Assembly (NCBI RefSeq): GCF_900113115.1
Contig: NZ_FOOF01000001.1
Coordinates: 372,001-436,000, forward strand
Reading direction: 5' to 3'
DNA length: 64,000 bases
Origin: Duganella sp. CF458
Lineage (GTDB): Bacteria > Pseudomonadota > Gammaproteobacteria > Burkholderiales > Burkholderiaceae_D
The position numbers and the translations under genes are program-made. Below are positions 55,605 through 64,000 of the stretch, piece after piece. The first letter of the stretch is position 1; each line of letters begins with the position of its first letter. A model generated the notes under the pieces. That model did not search any database, was not told the origin of the DNA, and worked only from the letters and a program-made list of their open reading frames with translations.

Positions 55605-55976
55605 TCAGACCGGCCGCAATTGATCGGCAAGGCTCCGCGTCATTGTCGCTACTTCGGTACCGGTATGAAGCGTCGATTTTCGTTCGATCAGCATGATATG
55701 GCACTCCTCAACAGCGACAGGATTGTGCCTGACGCCTTTCGGGACGACGAAAGCCTCCCCCTCATGCAGCACCACTGTTCTATCTTCCATCTCGATAGTT
55801 AATGAACCTTTGAGAATATAGAAAAGCTCGTCTTCGTTATCGTGGCTGTGCCAGATGAGCGAGCCAAGTACCTTGGCAACTTTGACGAACGAGTCGTCAA
55901 GTTCTGCTACTACGCGGGGCGACCAGTGTTCAGTAAGGCCGGCCGCGATCTGCTTCGGAGAGACAACGTTGGTCAT
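55605..55976 (-). CDS. Cupin-domain protein
   Basis: 123 aa single cupin barrel. Motif 1, WHSHDNEDELFYILKGSLTI, supplies two His and a Glu for metal; motif 2, HEGEAFVVPKGVRHNPVA, supplies the third His. Substrate not evident. It is a lone gene on the same strand as vgrG with 158 bp between them, so probably not part of the T6SS module. No upstream regulator is next to it. Confidence 0.88.
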   Translation of the reverse strand: MTNVVSPKQIAAGLTEHWSPRVVAELDDSFVKVAKVLGSLIWHSHDNEDELFYILKGSLTIEMEDRTVVLHEGEAFVVPKGVRHNPVAVEECHIMLIERKSTLHTGTEVATMTRSLADQLRPV

Positions 55977-56040
55977 TGAAGTACCTCAATTTGTGCTTCT
56001 GTCAGGCCGCGCTCCTAATGAGCATCCTGGCTTCAGATAC

Positions 56041-56066
56041 AAAAAAGCCCGGCAGTGCCGGGCTTT
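56041..56066 (-). terminator. Rho-independent terminator of nrdAB
   Basis: Minus strand AAAGCCCGGC, loop ACT, GCCGGGCTTT, then further T. Stem 10 bp; 15 bases past the nrdB stop. Both sides have T/A runs, so it may work in both directions. Confidence 0.88.
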
Positions 56067-56080
56067 CCTGGTAGCGGGGT

Positions 56081-57187
56081 TTAATCCCAGCTCAACGCGC
56101 CGCCGGTCTGGTACTCGGTCACGCGGGTTTCGAAGAAGTTGCGTTCCTTCTTCAGGTCGATCATTTCCGACATCCATGGGAATGGATTCTCGTCCTGGTC
56201 GAACAGGGTTTCCAGGCCGATCTGGGTGGCGCGGCGGTTGGCGATGAAGCGCAGGTAGCCTTTGAACATGGCTGCGTTCAGGCCCAGCACGCCACGTGGC
56301 ATGGTGTCTTCCGCATAGCGGTATTCCAGTTCGACCGCCTGCAGGAACAGGCCTTTGATCTCTTCCTTGAAGGCCGGAGTCCACAGTTGAGGGTTTTCCA
56401 GCTTGATGGTGTTGATCAGGTCGATGCCGAAGTTGCAGTGCATCGATTCGTCGCGCAGGATGTACTGGTACTGCTCGGCGGCGCCCATCATCTTGTTCTG
56501 GCGGCCCAGCGCCAGGATCTGGGTGAAGCCGACGTAGAAGAACAGGCCTTCCATCAGGCAGGCGAAGACGATCAGGGACTTCAGCAGTTGCTGGTCGGTC
56601 TCCAGTGTGCCGGTCTTGAAGGTCGGTTCGGTCAGCACGTTGATGAACGGGATCAGGAACTGGTCCTTGTCGCGGATCGACGCTACTTCGTTGTAGGCGT
56701 TGAAGATTTCCTGCTCATCCAGGCCCAGGGATTCCACGATGTACTGGTAGGCGTGGGTGTGGATCGCCTCTTCGAAGGCTTGGCGCAGCAGGTACTGGCG
56801 GCACTCGGGAGCGGTGATGTGGCGATAGGTGCCCAGCACGATGTTATTGGCTGCCAGCGAGTCGGCGGTGACGAAGAAACCCAGGTTGCGCTTGACCAGG
56901 CGGCGCTCGTCTTCGGACAGGCCGTTCGGGTTCTTCCACAGCTCGATGTCGCGCTGCATGTTCACTTCCTGCGGCATCCAGTGGTTGGCGCAGCCGGCCA
57001 GGTATTTGTCCCAGGCCCATTTGTATTTGAACGGGACCAGCTGGTTGACGTCGGTCTGGCCATTGATCACGCGCTTGTCGTCGGCGTTGACGCGCAGGGC
57101 GACTTGTGCGGCGCTGGCTTCGGCAGTGGCGCCCTGTGGTGGGGTTTGGCGCGGGGCAGCCGCGGCTTCATCATCCCAGGATAGCAT
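56081..57187 (-). CDS. nrdB: Class Ia ribonucleotide reductase small subunit NrdB
   Basis: 368 aa. Diiron-tyrosyl radical subunit. Iron ligands sit in [23 protein letters not shown] and [14 protein letters not shown]; the expected radical Tyr lies in the usual helix. It ends with a tail used for docking NrdA ([12 protein letters not shown]). The N-terminus has an extra 35-residue Ala-rich stretch before [14 protein letters not shown]. It follows nrdA by 81 bp, and that spacer holds a hairpin repeat. Confidence 0.96.
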   Translation of the reverse strand: MLSWDDEAAAAPRQTPPQGATAEASAAQVALRVNADDKRVINGQTDVNQLVPFKYKWAWDKYLAGCANHWMPQEVNMQRDIELWKNPNGLSEDERRLVKRNLGFFVTADSLAANNIVLGTYRHITAPECRQYLLRQAFEEAIHTHAYQYIVESLGLDEQEIFNAYNEVASIRDKDQFLIPFINVLTEPTFKTGTLETDQQLLKSLIVFACLMEGLFFYVGFTQILALGRQNKMMGAAEQYQYILRDESMHCNFGIDLINTIKLENPQLWTPAFKEEIKGLFLQAVELEYRYAEDTMPRGVLGLNAAMFKGYLRFIANRRATQIGLETLFDQDENPFPWMSEMIDLKKERNFFETRVTEYQTGGALSWD

Positions 57188-57210
57188 TTGTATTATTTCC
57201 TCTTGTATTC

Positions 57211-57251
57211 AAAACCGGTAAACCGGTGTCAGACCCATCGGGTCTGACACC
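57211..57251. repeat. GGGTC-N-GACCC hairpin element between nrdA and nrdB
   Basis: AAAACCGGTAAACCGG flank, then a perfect 12-bp hairpin GGTGTCAGACCC (57225-57236), loop ATC, GGGTCTGACACC (57240-57251). Third member of the family at 25.8 and 34.4 kb. Inside the nrdAB unit it could stabilise or attenuate the message between the two subunits. Confidence 0.9.
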
Positions 57252-57268
57252 ATTACCTCTCTATTGTA

Positions 57269-60160
57269 TTACTGGCAGGCTTCGCATTCCTCGAAACCGT
57301 CGTCACCAGGACGCAGGTAGCAGGCGGCGCCATCTGGCTCAGCAGCTACGGCCGCCGGGGCGTCCGGCACGTTCGCGGACACGGCGTTCAGGGCGCCGGT
57401 ACGGGAAGTCGACTTCTCCATGTGCGAGGCAGCGATGGTGCGCAGGTAATAGGTGGTCTTCAGGCCACGCAGCCATGCCAGCTTGTAGGTCTCGTCCAGG
57501 GTCTTGCCGGATGCACCTGCCATGTAGATGTTCAGCGACTGGGCCTGGTCGATCCACTTCTGGCGGCGCGACGCGGCTTCCACCAGCCAGCTTGGCGACA
57601 CTTCGAACGCGGTGGCGTAGATGTCGCGAAGGTCTTGCGGTGCACGGTCGATCTTGCTCAGCGAGCCGTCGAAGTACTTCAGGTCGGCGATCATCACTTC
57701 GTCCCACAGGTCGCGCGCCTTCAGGTCGCGTACCAGGTAGGCATTGATCTCGGTGAATTCGCCGGACAGGTTGGACTTCACATACAGGTTCTGGAAGGTC
57801 GGTTCGATGCAAGCCGACACGCCGATGATGTTCGAAATGGTCGCGGTCGGGGCGATCGCCACGCAGTTCGAGTTACGCATGCCGAACTTGGCGATGCGTT
57901 CACGTACCGGGGTCCAGTCCATCGCGCACGACAGGTCCTGCTCCAGGTAGCCGCCGCGCTGTTCTGCCAGCAGGCGCACCGAGTCTTGCGGCAGGATGCC
58001 GCGCGACCACAGGGAACCTTCGTAGGACTCGTACTTGCCGCGTTCTTCGGCCAGCTCGGTCGATGCCAGGTAGGCGTAGTAGCAGACAGCTTCCATCGAG
58101 GTGTCGGCGAACTGCACCGCTTCCATCGAGGCGTACGGTACGCGCATCATGTGCAGGCAGTCCTGGAAGCCCATCACGCCCATGCCGACCGGGCGGTGGC
58201 GCATGTTGGCGTTGCGTGCCTTCTCAACTGCGTAGTAGTTGATGTCGATCACGTTGTCGAGCATGCGCATTGCGGTGCGGATGGTCTTCTGCAGCTTGAC
58301 GTGGTCGATCTTGCCCTCTTTCATGTGGGCAGGCATGTTCACGGAACCCAGGTTGCAGACGGCGATTTCGTCTTCGTTGGTGTTCAGGGTGATCTCGGTG
58401 CACAGGTTCGACGAGTGAACCACGCCGACGTGCTGCTGCGGCGAACGGATGTTGCAAGGATCCTTGAAGGTGATCCATGGGTGGCCGGTTTCGAACAGCA
58501 TCGACAGCATCTTGCGCCACAGGTCCAGCGCTTCGATCTTCTTGAACACACGGATTTCGCCGGCAGCGGCTTTGGCTTCGTAGCCGACGTAGGCTTCTTC
58601 GAAGGCCTTGCCGACTTTATCGTGCAGGTCAGGCGTTTCGGACGGCGAGAACAGGGTCCAGTGCGATTTTTCCATCACACGCTTCATGAACAGGTCCGGA
58701 ATCCAGTTCGCGGTGTTCATGTCGTGGGTGCGGCGGCGGTCGTCGCCGGTGTTCTTGCGCAGGTCGAGGAATTCCTCGATGTCCATGTGCCAGGTTTCCA
58801 GGTAGGCGCAGACTGCACCTTTGCGCTTGCCGCCCTGGTTCACTGCCACCGCGGTGTCGTTCACCACTTTCAGGAACGGCACCACGCCTTGCGATTTGCC
58901 GTTGGTGCCCTTGATGTGGGCGCCCAGTGCGCGCACCGGGGTCCAGTCGTTGCCCAGGCCGCCGGCGAACTTGGCCAGCAGTGCGTTTTCCTTGATGGCG
59001 TCGTAGATGCCTTCCAGGTCGTCGGACACGGTGGTCAGGTAGCAGGAGGACAGCTGCGAACGCTGGGTGCCGGAGTTGAACAGGGTCGGGGTCGACGACA
59101 TGAAGTCGAAGGTCGACAGCAGGTTGTAGAACTCGATGGCGCGCGCTTCGCGGTCGGTTTCGTTCAGGGCCAGGCCCATGGCGACGCGCATGTAGAAGGC
59201 CTGCGGCATTTCGATGCGCACATCGCGCACGTGCAGGAAGTAGCGGTCGTACAGGGTTTGCAGGCCGATGTAGCCGAACTGCAGGTCGCGGTCGGCCACC
59301 AGGGCCTTGGCCAGCTTGGCCAGGTCGAACTTGCCCAGTTCTTCGTTCAGCAGTTCTGCGGCGATGCCCTTGGCGATGTACTGTGGGAAGTACTCGATGT
59401 AGGCGGCAACGGCGCCGGCTTGCGGCACTTCCTTGCCGAACACTTCCTTACGGATGGTGTGCAGCAGGATGCGGGCGGTCACCTGGGAGTACGCAGGGTC
59501 CTTTTCCATCAGCGCGCGGGCAGCCAGGATGGCGGACTTGTGCAGTTCTTCGACCGGCACGCCGTCGTACAGGTTCTTGACGGTTTCGGCCAGGATGGCG
59601 TCGGCATCGACGTGCTTTTCCAGGCCCTTGCAGGCGGCGCCGATCAGGTCGCGCACTTCCTGCATCACCAGAGGACGGGAAACGCCGTTCTCGGTCACGT
59701 TGATCTGCGGCTCCGCGGTGGCGGAAGCACCGGCAGCCTCTTTCTTCAGGCGGCGTTCTTCCATGTGCTTGGCGCGGTACAGCACGTAGGAACGTGCCAC
59801 GTCGTGTTCGCCGGAACGCATCAGGGCCAGTTCAACCTGGTCTTGCACGTCTTCGATATGGAAGGTGCCGCCGGCTGGCTGGCGGCGCATCAGGGCGGCC
59901 ACCACGTGCTTGGTCAGGTCTTCCACCAGTTCGCGGATGCGGGCGGAAGCCGCACCCTGGCCGCCGTTCACTGCCAGGAAAGCCTTGGTCATTGCGACGG
60001 CGATCTTGGATGGCTCGAAAGCTACCACGGCGCCATTGCGGCGGATGATGCGGTAGTCGGCCATCTGGCTAGCGGAAACAGCGACACCACCGGCAGTTTC
60101 GCCAGCGGAAACAGGCACTTGAGGCGCCTGAGTGGTGGAAATATCTTGAGTAGATTGCAT
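57269..60160 (-). CDS. nrdA: Class Ia ribonucleotide reductase large subunit NrdA
   Basis: 963 aa. N-terminal ATP-cone (YRIIRRNGAVVAFEPSKIAV), which allows dATP feedback inhibition, then the ten-stranded barrel with NLCTEITLNTNEDEIAVCNL (active-site Cys) and MRNSNCVAIAPTATISNIIG. The C-terminal CEACQ pair regenerates the active-site disulphide. About 200 residues longer than E. coli NrdA, because of the N-terminal extension and helical inserts, but typical of beta-proteobacterial forms. Start at 60160. NrdR boxes and promoter lie directly upstream. Confidence 0.97.
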   Translation of the reverse strand: MQSTQDISTTQAPQVPVSAGETAGGVAVSASQMADYRIIRRNGAVVAFEPSKIAVAMTKAFLAVNGGQGAASARIRELVEDLTKHVVAALMRRQPAGGTFHIEDVQDQVELALMRSGEHDVARSYVLYRAKHMEERRLKKEAAGASATAEPQINVTENGVSRPLVMQEVRDLIGAACKGLEKHVDADAILAETVKNLYDGVPVEELHKSAILAARALMEKDPAYSQVTARILLHTIRKEVFGKEVPQAGAVAAYIEYFPQYIAKGIAAELLNEELGKFDLAKLAKALVADRDLQFGYIGLQTLYDRYFLHVRDVRIEMPQAFYMRVAMGLALNETDREARAIEFYNLLSTFDFMSSTPTLFNSGTQRSQLSSCYLTTVSDDLEGIYDAIKENALLAKFAGGLGNDWTPVRALGAHIKGTNGKSQGVVPFLKVVNDTAVAVNQGGKRKGAVCAYLETWHMDIEEFLDLRKNTGDDRRRTHDMNTANWIPDLFMKRVMEKSHWTLFSPSETPDLHDKVGKAFEEAYVGYEAKAAAGEIRVFKKIEALDLWRKMLSMLFETGHPWITFKDPCNIRSPQQHVGVVHSSNLCTEITLNTNEDEIAVCNLGSVNMPAHMKEGKIDHVKLQKTIRTAMRMLDNVIDINYYAVEKARNANMRHRPVGMGVMGFQDCLHMMRVPYASMEAVQFADTSMEAVCYYAYLASTELAEERGKYESYEGSLWSRGILPQDSVRLLAEQRGGYLEQDLSCAMDWTPVRERIAKFGMRNSNCVAIAPTATISNIIGVSACIEPTFQNLYVKSNLSGEFTEINAYLVRDLKARDLWDEVMIADLKYFDGSLSKIDRAPQDLRDIYATAFEVSPSWLVEAASRRQKWIDQAQSLNIYMAGASGKTLDETYKLAWLRGLKTTYYLRTIAASHMEKSTSRTGALNAVSANVPDAPAAVAAEPDGAACYLRPGDDGFEECEACQ

Positions 60161-60193
60161 TTATGCTCCGCGTATCTAAGTTTTGTTTATGGC

Positions 60194-60207
60194 CACTATA
60201 TCTAGTG
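60194..60207. promoter_or_regulatory. NrdR box, downstream copy
   Basis: CACTATATCTAGTG, a near-perfect palindrome matching the NrdR consensus core (CAC-AT-rich-GTG). It lies 34 bases before the nrdA start. Confidence 0.75.
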
Positions 60208-60224
60208 AACCATTGAATGCTGTG

Positions 60225-60238
60225 CACTAATTGTAGTG
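60225..60238. promoter_or_regulatory. NrdR box, promoter-overlapping copy
   Basis: CACTAATTGTAGTG, palindromic and like the first box, whose start it leads by exactly 31 bp (three helical turns), the phasing typical of paired NrdR sites. It covers the nrdA -10 (TACAAT on the minus strand), so NrdR-dATP binding would repress. Confidence 0.78.
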
Positions 60239-60258
60239 ACGCGATAAGGTTGGCACAA
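60230..60258 (-). promoter_or_regulatory. nrdA sigma-70 promoter
   Basis: Minus strand: TTGTGC (60253-60258), a 17-base spacer, TACAAT (60230-60235). The -10 lies inside the upstream NrdR box. Predicted start site about 60223, giving a leader of roughly 60 nt with the second box in its first part. Confidence 0.7.
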
Positions 60259-60485
60259 GATGAATTTTTTCGAATCAGCCACGATTTTTTATTGACTTTT
60301 GATATCCCCTGCCAGAACAGGCGATCAGTGGCGGCACCGCGTTTTGTTTGCTGATCGATTAAGCAATGTTGCAGCGCAGCATGCGCTTGTGCGCTGGCGA
60401 AAACGCTACAGGATTGGGCGGGATTTTCGCAGCGGACCGGGATTATAGACGATTCGGGCGGCGCCTGCCGCGCCGCCGCGAACCG
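60259..60485. other. Non-coding region between pilR and nrdA
   Basis: Contains a GC hairpin GGCGGCGC-CTGCC-GCGCCGCC at about 60457-60477 just after the pilR stop, with no T-run, and a TATAAT on the minus strand (60442-60447) lacking a good -35, which could be a second upstream start for nrdA. No ORF or RNA supported. Confidence 0.5.
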
Positions 60486-61973
60486 CTAGCTTGGGTCCTG
60501 GATGTTCAGCTTCTGCATCTGGTAGCGCAGTTGGCGGAAGCTGATGCCCAGCAGCTGGGCAGCCTGGGTGCGGTTGTAATTGGTCTGGGCCAGGGCGCGC
60601 GTGATGATGTGGCGTTCGACCGCTTCCAGGTAAGCCGGCAGGTTGCTGGGCAGGACGTCGAACACCGGCAGCGCCGGCAGCGATGACTCACCGGCTGGCG
60701 CGGCTTCCACGGCCGCCGCTTCAACCGCCTGGCTTGGCGCCGCGCCGGCAGGAGCGGCCGCCTGGCTGGCGCCAGCAGCCGGTACCGCTGCCTGCGCTGC
60801 GGCTGGCACGGCCGGCGGCAAGGTGCCGCCCTTCAGCGCCAGGTCTTCCGCCGAGATCACGCCATCGTTGGAAAATGCCAGTGCGCGTTCGAGGATGTTC
60901 TCCAGCTCGCGCACATTGCCCGGGAAGGGATATCCCTTCAAGGCGTCCAGCACGCCGGGCGCCAACACCACCTTGTGGTCAAAGCTGCCCAGCCGCGCCA
61001 GGATGGCCTCCACCAGTTCATCCAGGTCATCGAGGCGCTCGCGCAACGGTGCCAGGCGCAGCTCGATCACGTTCAGGCGGTAGAACAAATCCTGCCGGAA
61101 CAGGCCATCCTCGACCAGTTTTTCCAGGTTCTTGTGGGTGGCCGAGATGATCCGCACGTCGACCGGCTCTTCGGCCGTGGCGCCGATCTTGCGCACCCGC
61201 CGTTCCTGGATCGCGCGCAGCAGCTTGACCTGCATCGCCAGCGGCAGGTCGGCCACTTCGTCCAGCATCAGGGTGCCGCCGTTGGCCGCCTGGAAAAAGC
61301 CGTCGCGTTCGTCGGCCGCACCGGTGAAGGCGCCCTTGCGGTAGCCGAAGAACTCGGCCTCCATCAGCGCCTCCGGAATGGCGCCGCAGTTGACGGCGAT
61401 GAAAGGCTTGTCCGCGCGCGAGCTCTGGGCATGGATTTCGCGCGCCGCCAGTTCCTTGCCGCTGCCCGACTCGCCATTGATGGCAATCGGCGCCATCGAC
61501 CGCGCCAGCCGGGCAATCTGGGCACGCAGGGCCTGGATCGCGGCCGAGCTGCCGCGCAACCGGCTTGGCGACTGGCCACGCGCCGGGGCGGCGGCCGGCA
61601 CGCTGTCGCTCACCTTCAATGCCGACTGCACCAGGATGCGCAACTGCTCCAGCTGCACCGGCTTGCTGACATAGTCAAAGGCGCCCGCCTTCAGCGCCAC
61701 CACGGCATTTTCGGCGCTGCCGAAGGCCGTCACGACCGCGATCGGGATGTTCTTGCCGCTGGCCGTCACCTCGCGCACCAGGTCCAGCCCAAGGCCGTCG
61801 GGCAGGCGCATGTCGGTCAGCACCAGTTGATAATCTTTTTCGGCAAAATGCTGGCGCGCTTGCTGAAGGGTTTCGGTGCTGTCCACGTCCAGCCCCATCT
61901 TCAACAAGGTAATTTCCAGCAATTCGCGCAGGTCGGCTTCATCGTCAACGACCAGGACACGTGGAGAAGTCAT
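60486..61973 (-). CDS. pilR: PilR, sigma-54-dependent response regulator
   Basis: 495 aa. Receiver domain (phospho-acceptor Asp54 in VLTDMRLPDG), AAA+ sigma-54 domain with Walker A GESGSGKE, the sigma-54 contact loop GAFTGA in FFGYRKGAFTGAADE, Walker B GGTLMLDEVADLP, and R-finger region. An Ala-rich linker leads to a Fis-type HTH (NRTQAAQLLGISFRQLRYQM). Activates pilA and other pilus genes from sigma-54 promoters. Overlaps pilS by 4 bases. Confidence 0.96.
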   Translation of the reverse strand: MTSPRVLVVDDEADLRELLEITLLKMGLDVDSTETLQQARQHFAEKDYQLVLTDMRLPDGLGLDLVREVTASGKNIPIAVVTAFGSAENAVVALKAGAFDYVSKPVQLEQLRILVQSALKVSDSVPAAAPARGQSPSRLRGSSAAIQALRAQIARLARSMAPIAINGESGSGKELAAREIHAQSSRADKPFIAVNCGAIPEALMEAEFFGYRKGAFTGAADERDGFFQAANGGTLMLDEVADLPLAMQVKLLRAIQERRVRKIGATAEEPVDVRIISATHKNLEKLVEDGLFRQDLFYRLNVIELRLAPLRERLDDLDELVEAILARLGSFDHKVVLAPGVLDALKGYPFPGNVRELENILERALAFSNDGVISAEDLALKGGTLPPAVPAAAQAAVPAAGASQAAAPAGAAPSQAVEAAAVEAAPAGESSLPALPVFDVLPSNLPAYLEAVERHIITRALAQTNYNRTQAAQLLGISFRQLRYQMQKLNIQDPS

Positions 61974-63628
61974 GTGTTTTTCGCAAATGTAATCACAAAG
62001 CGGCCGCTCGACTTGCGCGCGCCGCCCTCAGTCACGCTGTCTTCGAATCGGTGCTCGTAATCCAGCATGGCTTCGTTATTCAAACACAATTCGCGCGCCA
62101 GATACAGGCCCAGGCCCGTCCCCTTGCTCGATGTTGTATAAAACGGCTCGAACAGGTGGGCCCGCACCTGCGGCGAAATGCCGGGGCCATCGTCCTGCAC
62201 ATGCAATTCCAGCGGCCGCCCGGCCACCTGCACGACGAAGACGCGGATGCTGGCCGGGGTGCCGCTGGCATAGCGCACCGCGTTATTGAGCAGGTTGATC
62301 AGCACTTCGCGCAAGTGCAGCGGGTCGAAGCGCACCATCACCTGGGCCATGCCGCCCAAACATACGATCTTGCGGTCCAGCCGATGGGTTTCGTCGAACT
62401 CCGCCTTCAACTCATTGAGGAAGGATTCCAGTTCCATCGGTTCGTGGTGGCTTTGCGCCTTGCGCGACAGCTGCAGGATGTCCTCCACCATGCGATTCAC
62501 GCGCGCCACGTTGTCGCTGATGATCCTCAGTAGCCGCTTGTGCACCGGCGCCTGCAAATCCTCTTCCAGCAGCGAATTGGCGTGGCCGATGGCCGACAGC
62601 GGGTTGCGCACTTCATGCGCGATGCTGGCGGTCAGGCGGCCCATCGAGGCCAGCTTGAGTTGCTGCGCCTTTTCCTCGATGCCGGTCACGTCCTCCAGGA
62701 AGATCACGTTGCGTTCCACATCCAGGCCCTTGGTGTCGGCGGCGGCGAAGCGCAATTTCAGGTGCAAAGAAACGTCGCGCCGCGAATTCCAGGCGGCGGT
62801 CAGGTCTGCCTGCTCCGGATCCTCGAACGGCTTGATGGTGATGAAGGCGCTGGCCTGTTGCGGGTCGCTGCGCCAAGCCTCATAGGCGACCGCGATCGGC
62901 TGCAGCGCCGCGCCATCCAGCACCTGTGCGGTGCCGCCCAGCATTTGCTGCGCCGCCGGGTTGCTCATGTGGATGGTGCCGTCCGGTCCGACCACCAGGA
63001 TGCCGTCGGCCGAATGTGCGATCACCAGCCGGTTGACGGCTTGCTGCACGCCGATTTCAATGCCGCGCTGGGCTGCCAGCTCTTCCTGGCCGATCAGGCG
63101 CGCCGCCATGCGGTTCACGATCAGCACCACGGCAAACCAGGCAACGCCGTACAGGCCGGCCTGCAACACCAGCGATTCTCCGCCCGAAATAGCGAGATAG
63201 GTGCTGTCGGCCAGCATGAACAGCGTGGCCAGCGAGGCGCTGAACAGCGACAGCACCAGCGGCGCCAGGATGGCGCAGCCGGCCAGCGGGAACAGGTACA
63301 GGATGGCCAGTCCGGAGCGCAAGCCGCCCGCCGCCAGGTAGAGCAGCGAAATGCAGGTCAGGTCGCAGGCTACCTGCGACATCAGCTGCAACATGAAGTG
63401 GCGGCGCCAGCGCATGGCCAGCACCTGCATGGCGACCGCCGCCAGCAGGTAGGCCGCGCACACCTGCACCTTCAGCTCGCGCGACAACAGGTCGCCGGCA
63501 GTAAAGTACAGCGAAAGCACCAGGGTGATCACGATGCGGGTCGCGCCCAGCGCCTTCAGCGAGCGCCAGAAGGTGTCGCGCGAGGCGGCCGACAGGGTGT
63601 GGAGACGGGCAAACACGCTGGAACTCAA
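61970..63628 (-). CDS. pilS: PilS, membrane sensor histidine kinase
   Basis: 552 aa. Six predicted N-terminal membrane helices (about residues 25-190), a PAS domain (ILVVGPDGTIHMSNPAAQQM), then HisKA with phospho-acceptor His338 in SIAHEVRNPLSAIGH and an ATPase domain with N-box LLNNAVRYASG and GTGLGLYLARELC. PilS senses membrane PilA and controls PilR. Stop overlaps pilR start; start overlaps the preceding small gene by 4 bases. Confidence 0.95.
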   Translation of the reverse strand: MSSSVFARLHTLSAASRDTFWRSLKALGATRIVITLVLSLYFTAGDLLSRELKVQVCAAYLLAAVAMQVLAMRWRRHFMLQLMSQVACDLTCISLLYLAAGGLRSGLAILYLFPLAGCAILAPLVLSLFSASLATLFMLADSTYLAISGGESLVLQAGLYGVAWFAVVLIVNRMAARLIGQEELAAQRGIEIGVQQAVNRLVIAHSADGILVVGPDGTIHMSNPAAQQMLGGTAQVLDGAALQPIAVAYEAWRSDPQQASAFITIKPFEDPEQADLTAAWNSRRDVSLHLKLRFAAADTKGLDVERNVIFLEDVTGIEEKAQQLKLASMGRLTASIAHEVRNPLSAIGHANSLLEEDLQAPVHKRLLRIISDNVARVNRMVEDILQLSRKAQSHHEPMELESFLNELKAEFDETHRLDRKIVCLGGMAQVMVRFDPLHLREVLINLLNNAVRYASGTPASIRVFVVQVAGRPLELHVQDDGPGISPQVRAHLFEPFYTTSSKGTGLGLYLARELCLNNEAMLDYEHRFEDSVTEGGARKSSGRFVITFAKNT

Positions 63629-63873
63629 TGCGGGGCGTGCGCCGCGCAGCAGTAGTCACGGCCGTTGGCCGGGACATTTTCGGAGGCTGGGAAATGCACG
63701 CCGCAATGGTCGCATTGCAGCATCTGTTCAGCCTGTTGCGGCTCGGCCGCGCGCGGCTGCTGCGGCGCAGGCGATGTGCCGCCTTGCGGCGGGCCGCTCA
63801 TCTTGCGCAATTTGCTGCGGATGGCGGCGATCACCAGGAAAAACAGCGCCAGCCAGAACAGGACTCGTGTCAT
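63625..63873 (-). CDS. PP0621-like small membrane-anchored metal-binding protein
   Basis: 82 aa. One N-terminal membrane helix (VLFWLALFFLVIAAIRS), a Pro/Gln linker and a C-terminal Cys-rich knuckle, CDHCGVHFPASE ... YCCAAH, which probably binds zinc. It matches the PP0621 family of small proteins next to pilS or cytochrome assembly genes; function unknown. ATGA overlaps with both neighbours show it belongs to the pilS-pilR transcription unit. Confidence 0.85.
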   Translation of the reverse strand: MTRVLFWLALFFLVIAAIRSKLRKMSGPPQGGTSPAPQQPRAAEPQQAEQMLQCDHCGVHFPASENVPANGRDYCCAAHAPH

Positions 63874-64000
63874 GCCAAACCTCGATGTAAAACCACTTCC
63901 AGCACAAAACGGCTGCCGACGTAGGCCAGCAGCAGGGTCGCAAAGCCCGCCAGCGTGAAGCTGAGGGCAGTCTTGCCGCGCCAGCCGCGGAAATGACGGC
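63870..64000 (-). CDS. Cytochrome c assembly (CcsA/YpjD-like) protein, C-terminal end only
   Basis: Only the last 43 codons or so are inside the window; the 5' part lies to the right. The visible sequence is GHFRGWRGKTALSFTLAGF, then a hydrophobic run LLLAYVGSRFVLEVVL and a short tail HRGLA. This ending fits the HemX/CcsA-type inner-membrane protein that commonly precedes PP0621-pilS in beta-proteobacteria. The call depends mainly on that context. Confidence 0.65.
   Translation of the reverse strand, partial: RHFRGWRGKTALSFTLAGFATLLLAYVGSRFVLEVVLHRGLA

Noticed and set aside
1..64000. tRNA, rRNA and riboswitch candidates
   Set aside because: No acceptor/TPsiC-type patterns, rRNA segments or known riboswitch cores were seen on either strand by eye.

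Overview
This 64 kb, GC-rich, densely coding window is chromosomal DNA of a betaproteobacterium, most likely Oxalobacteraceae (Massilia/Duganella/Janthinobacterium type). That placement is inferred from gene content and order: the pilGHIJ cluster, rubredoxin/thiD-like/hemL, aroQ-accBC-prmA-DUF3426, a Lys/Ala/Pro histone H1-like protein, a Bug-family tctCBA cluster, class Ia nrdAB and pilSR. No rRNA, tRNA, CRISPR array, transposase or replication origin was recognised.

Layout. 1-3.4 kb: type IV pilus chemosensory genes pilG-H-I-J (minus; pilJ runs off the left edge). 3.5-5.9 kb: rubredoxin facing a thiD-like kinase coupled to hemL, closed by a perfect 36-bp inverted repeat. 6-14.1 kb: penicillin-binding protein 1C and its alpha-2-macroglobulin partner. 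14.2-18.3 kb: a cytosolic histidine kinase, two uncharacterised exported proteins and CorA. 18.4-25.8 kb: a tight minus-strand run (small membrane protein, mtgA, aroE, TonB-like protein, RNB nuclease, ubiC, YqiA-like hydrolase, mpl), several with 1-4 base overlaps. 25.9-34.4 kb: plus-strand block (hypothetical, TlpA-like thioredoxin, aroQ, accB, accC, prmA, a giant DUF3426 zinc-ribbon protein, a PfkB kinase). 34.5-36.1 kb: yggT and the histone-like gene. 36.1-36.8 kb: non-coding stretch with two minus-strand hairpin terminators and a possible small RNA. 36.8-40.1 kb: a triple-CheW protein and a soluble PAS-PAS chemoreceptor. 40.2-43.2 kb: tctCBA. 43.3-47.3 kb: two solute-binding-like proteins, a ClC channel and MarR.

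47.3-55.4 kb is the clearest accessory region: an orphan type VI secretion module, vgrG - Tle3-like lipase - Tla3-like DUF2875 protein - PAAR, followed by a frameshifted YoeB-type toxin remnant and a single-pass membrane protein that could be the immunity protein. 55.6-60.5 kb: a cupin and nrdAB, with paired NrdR boxes 31 bp apart over the nrdA promoter. 60.5-64 kb: pilR, pilS, a small PP0621-like protein and the end of a cytochrome c assembly gene.

A family of short intergenic hairpins built on GGGTC-N-GACCC and flanked by ACCGG recurs at about 25.8, 34.4 and 57.2 kb in divergent, convergent and intra-operon positions. Themes that connect the genes are pilus and chemotaxis control (pilGHIJ, pilSR, triple CheW, soluble chemoreceptor), cell-wall synthesis and recycling (pbpC, mtgA, mpl), and interbacterial competition (the T6SS cargo module).
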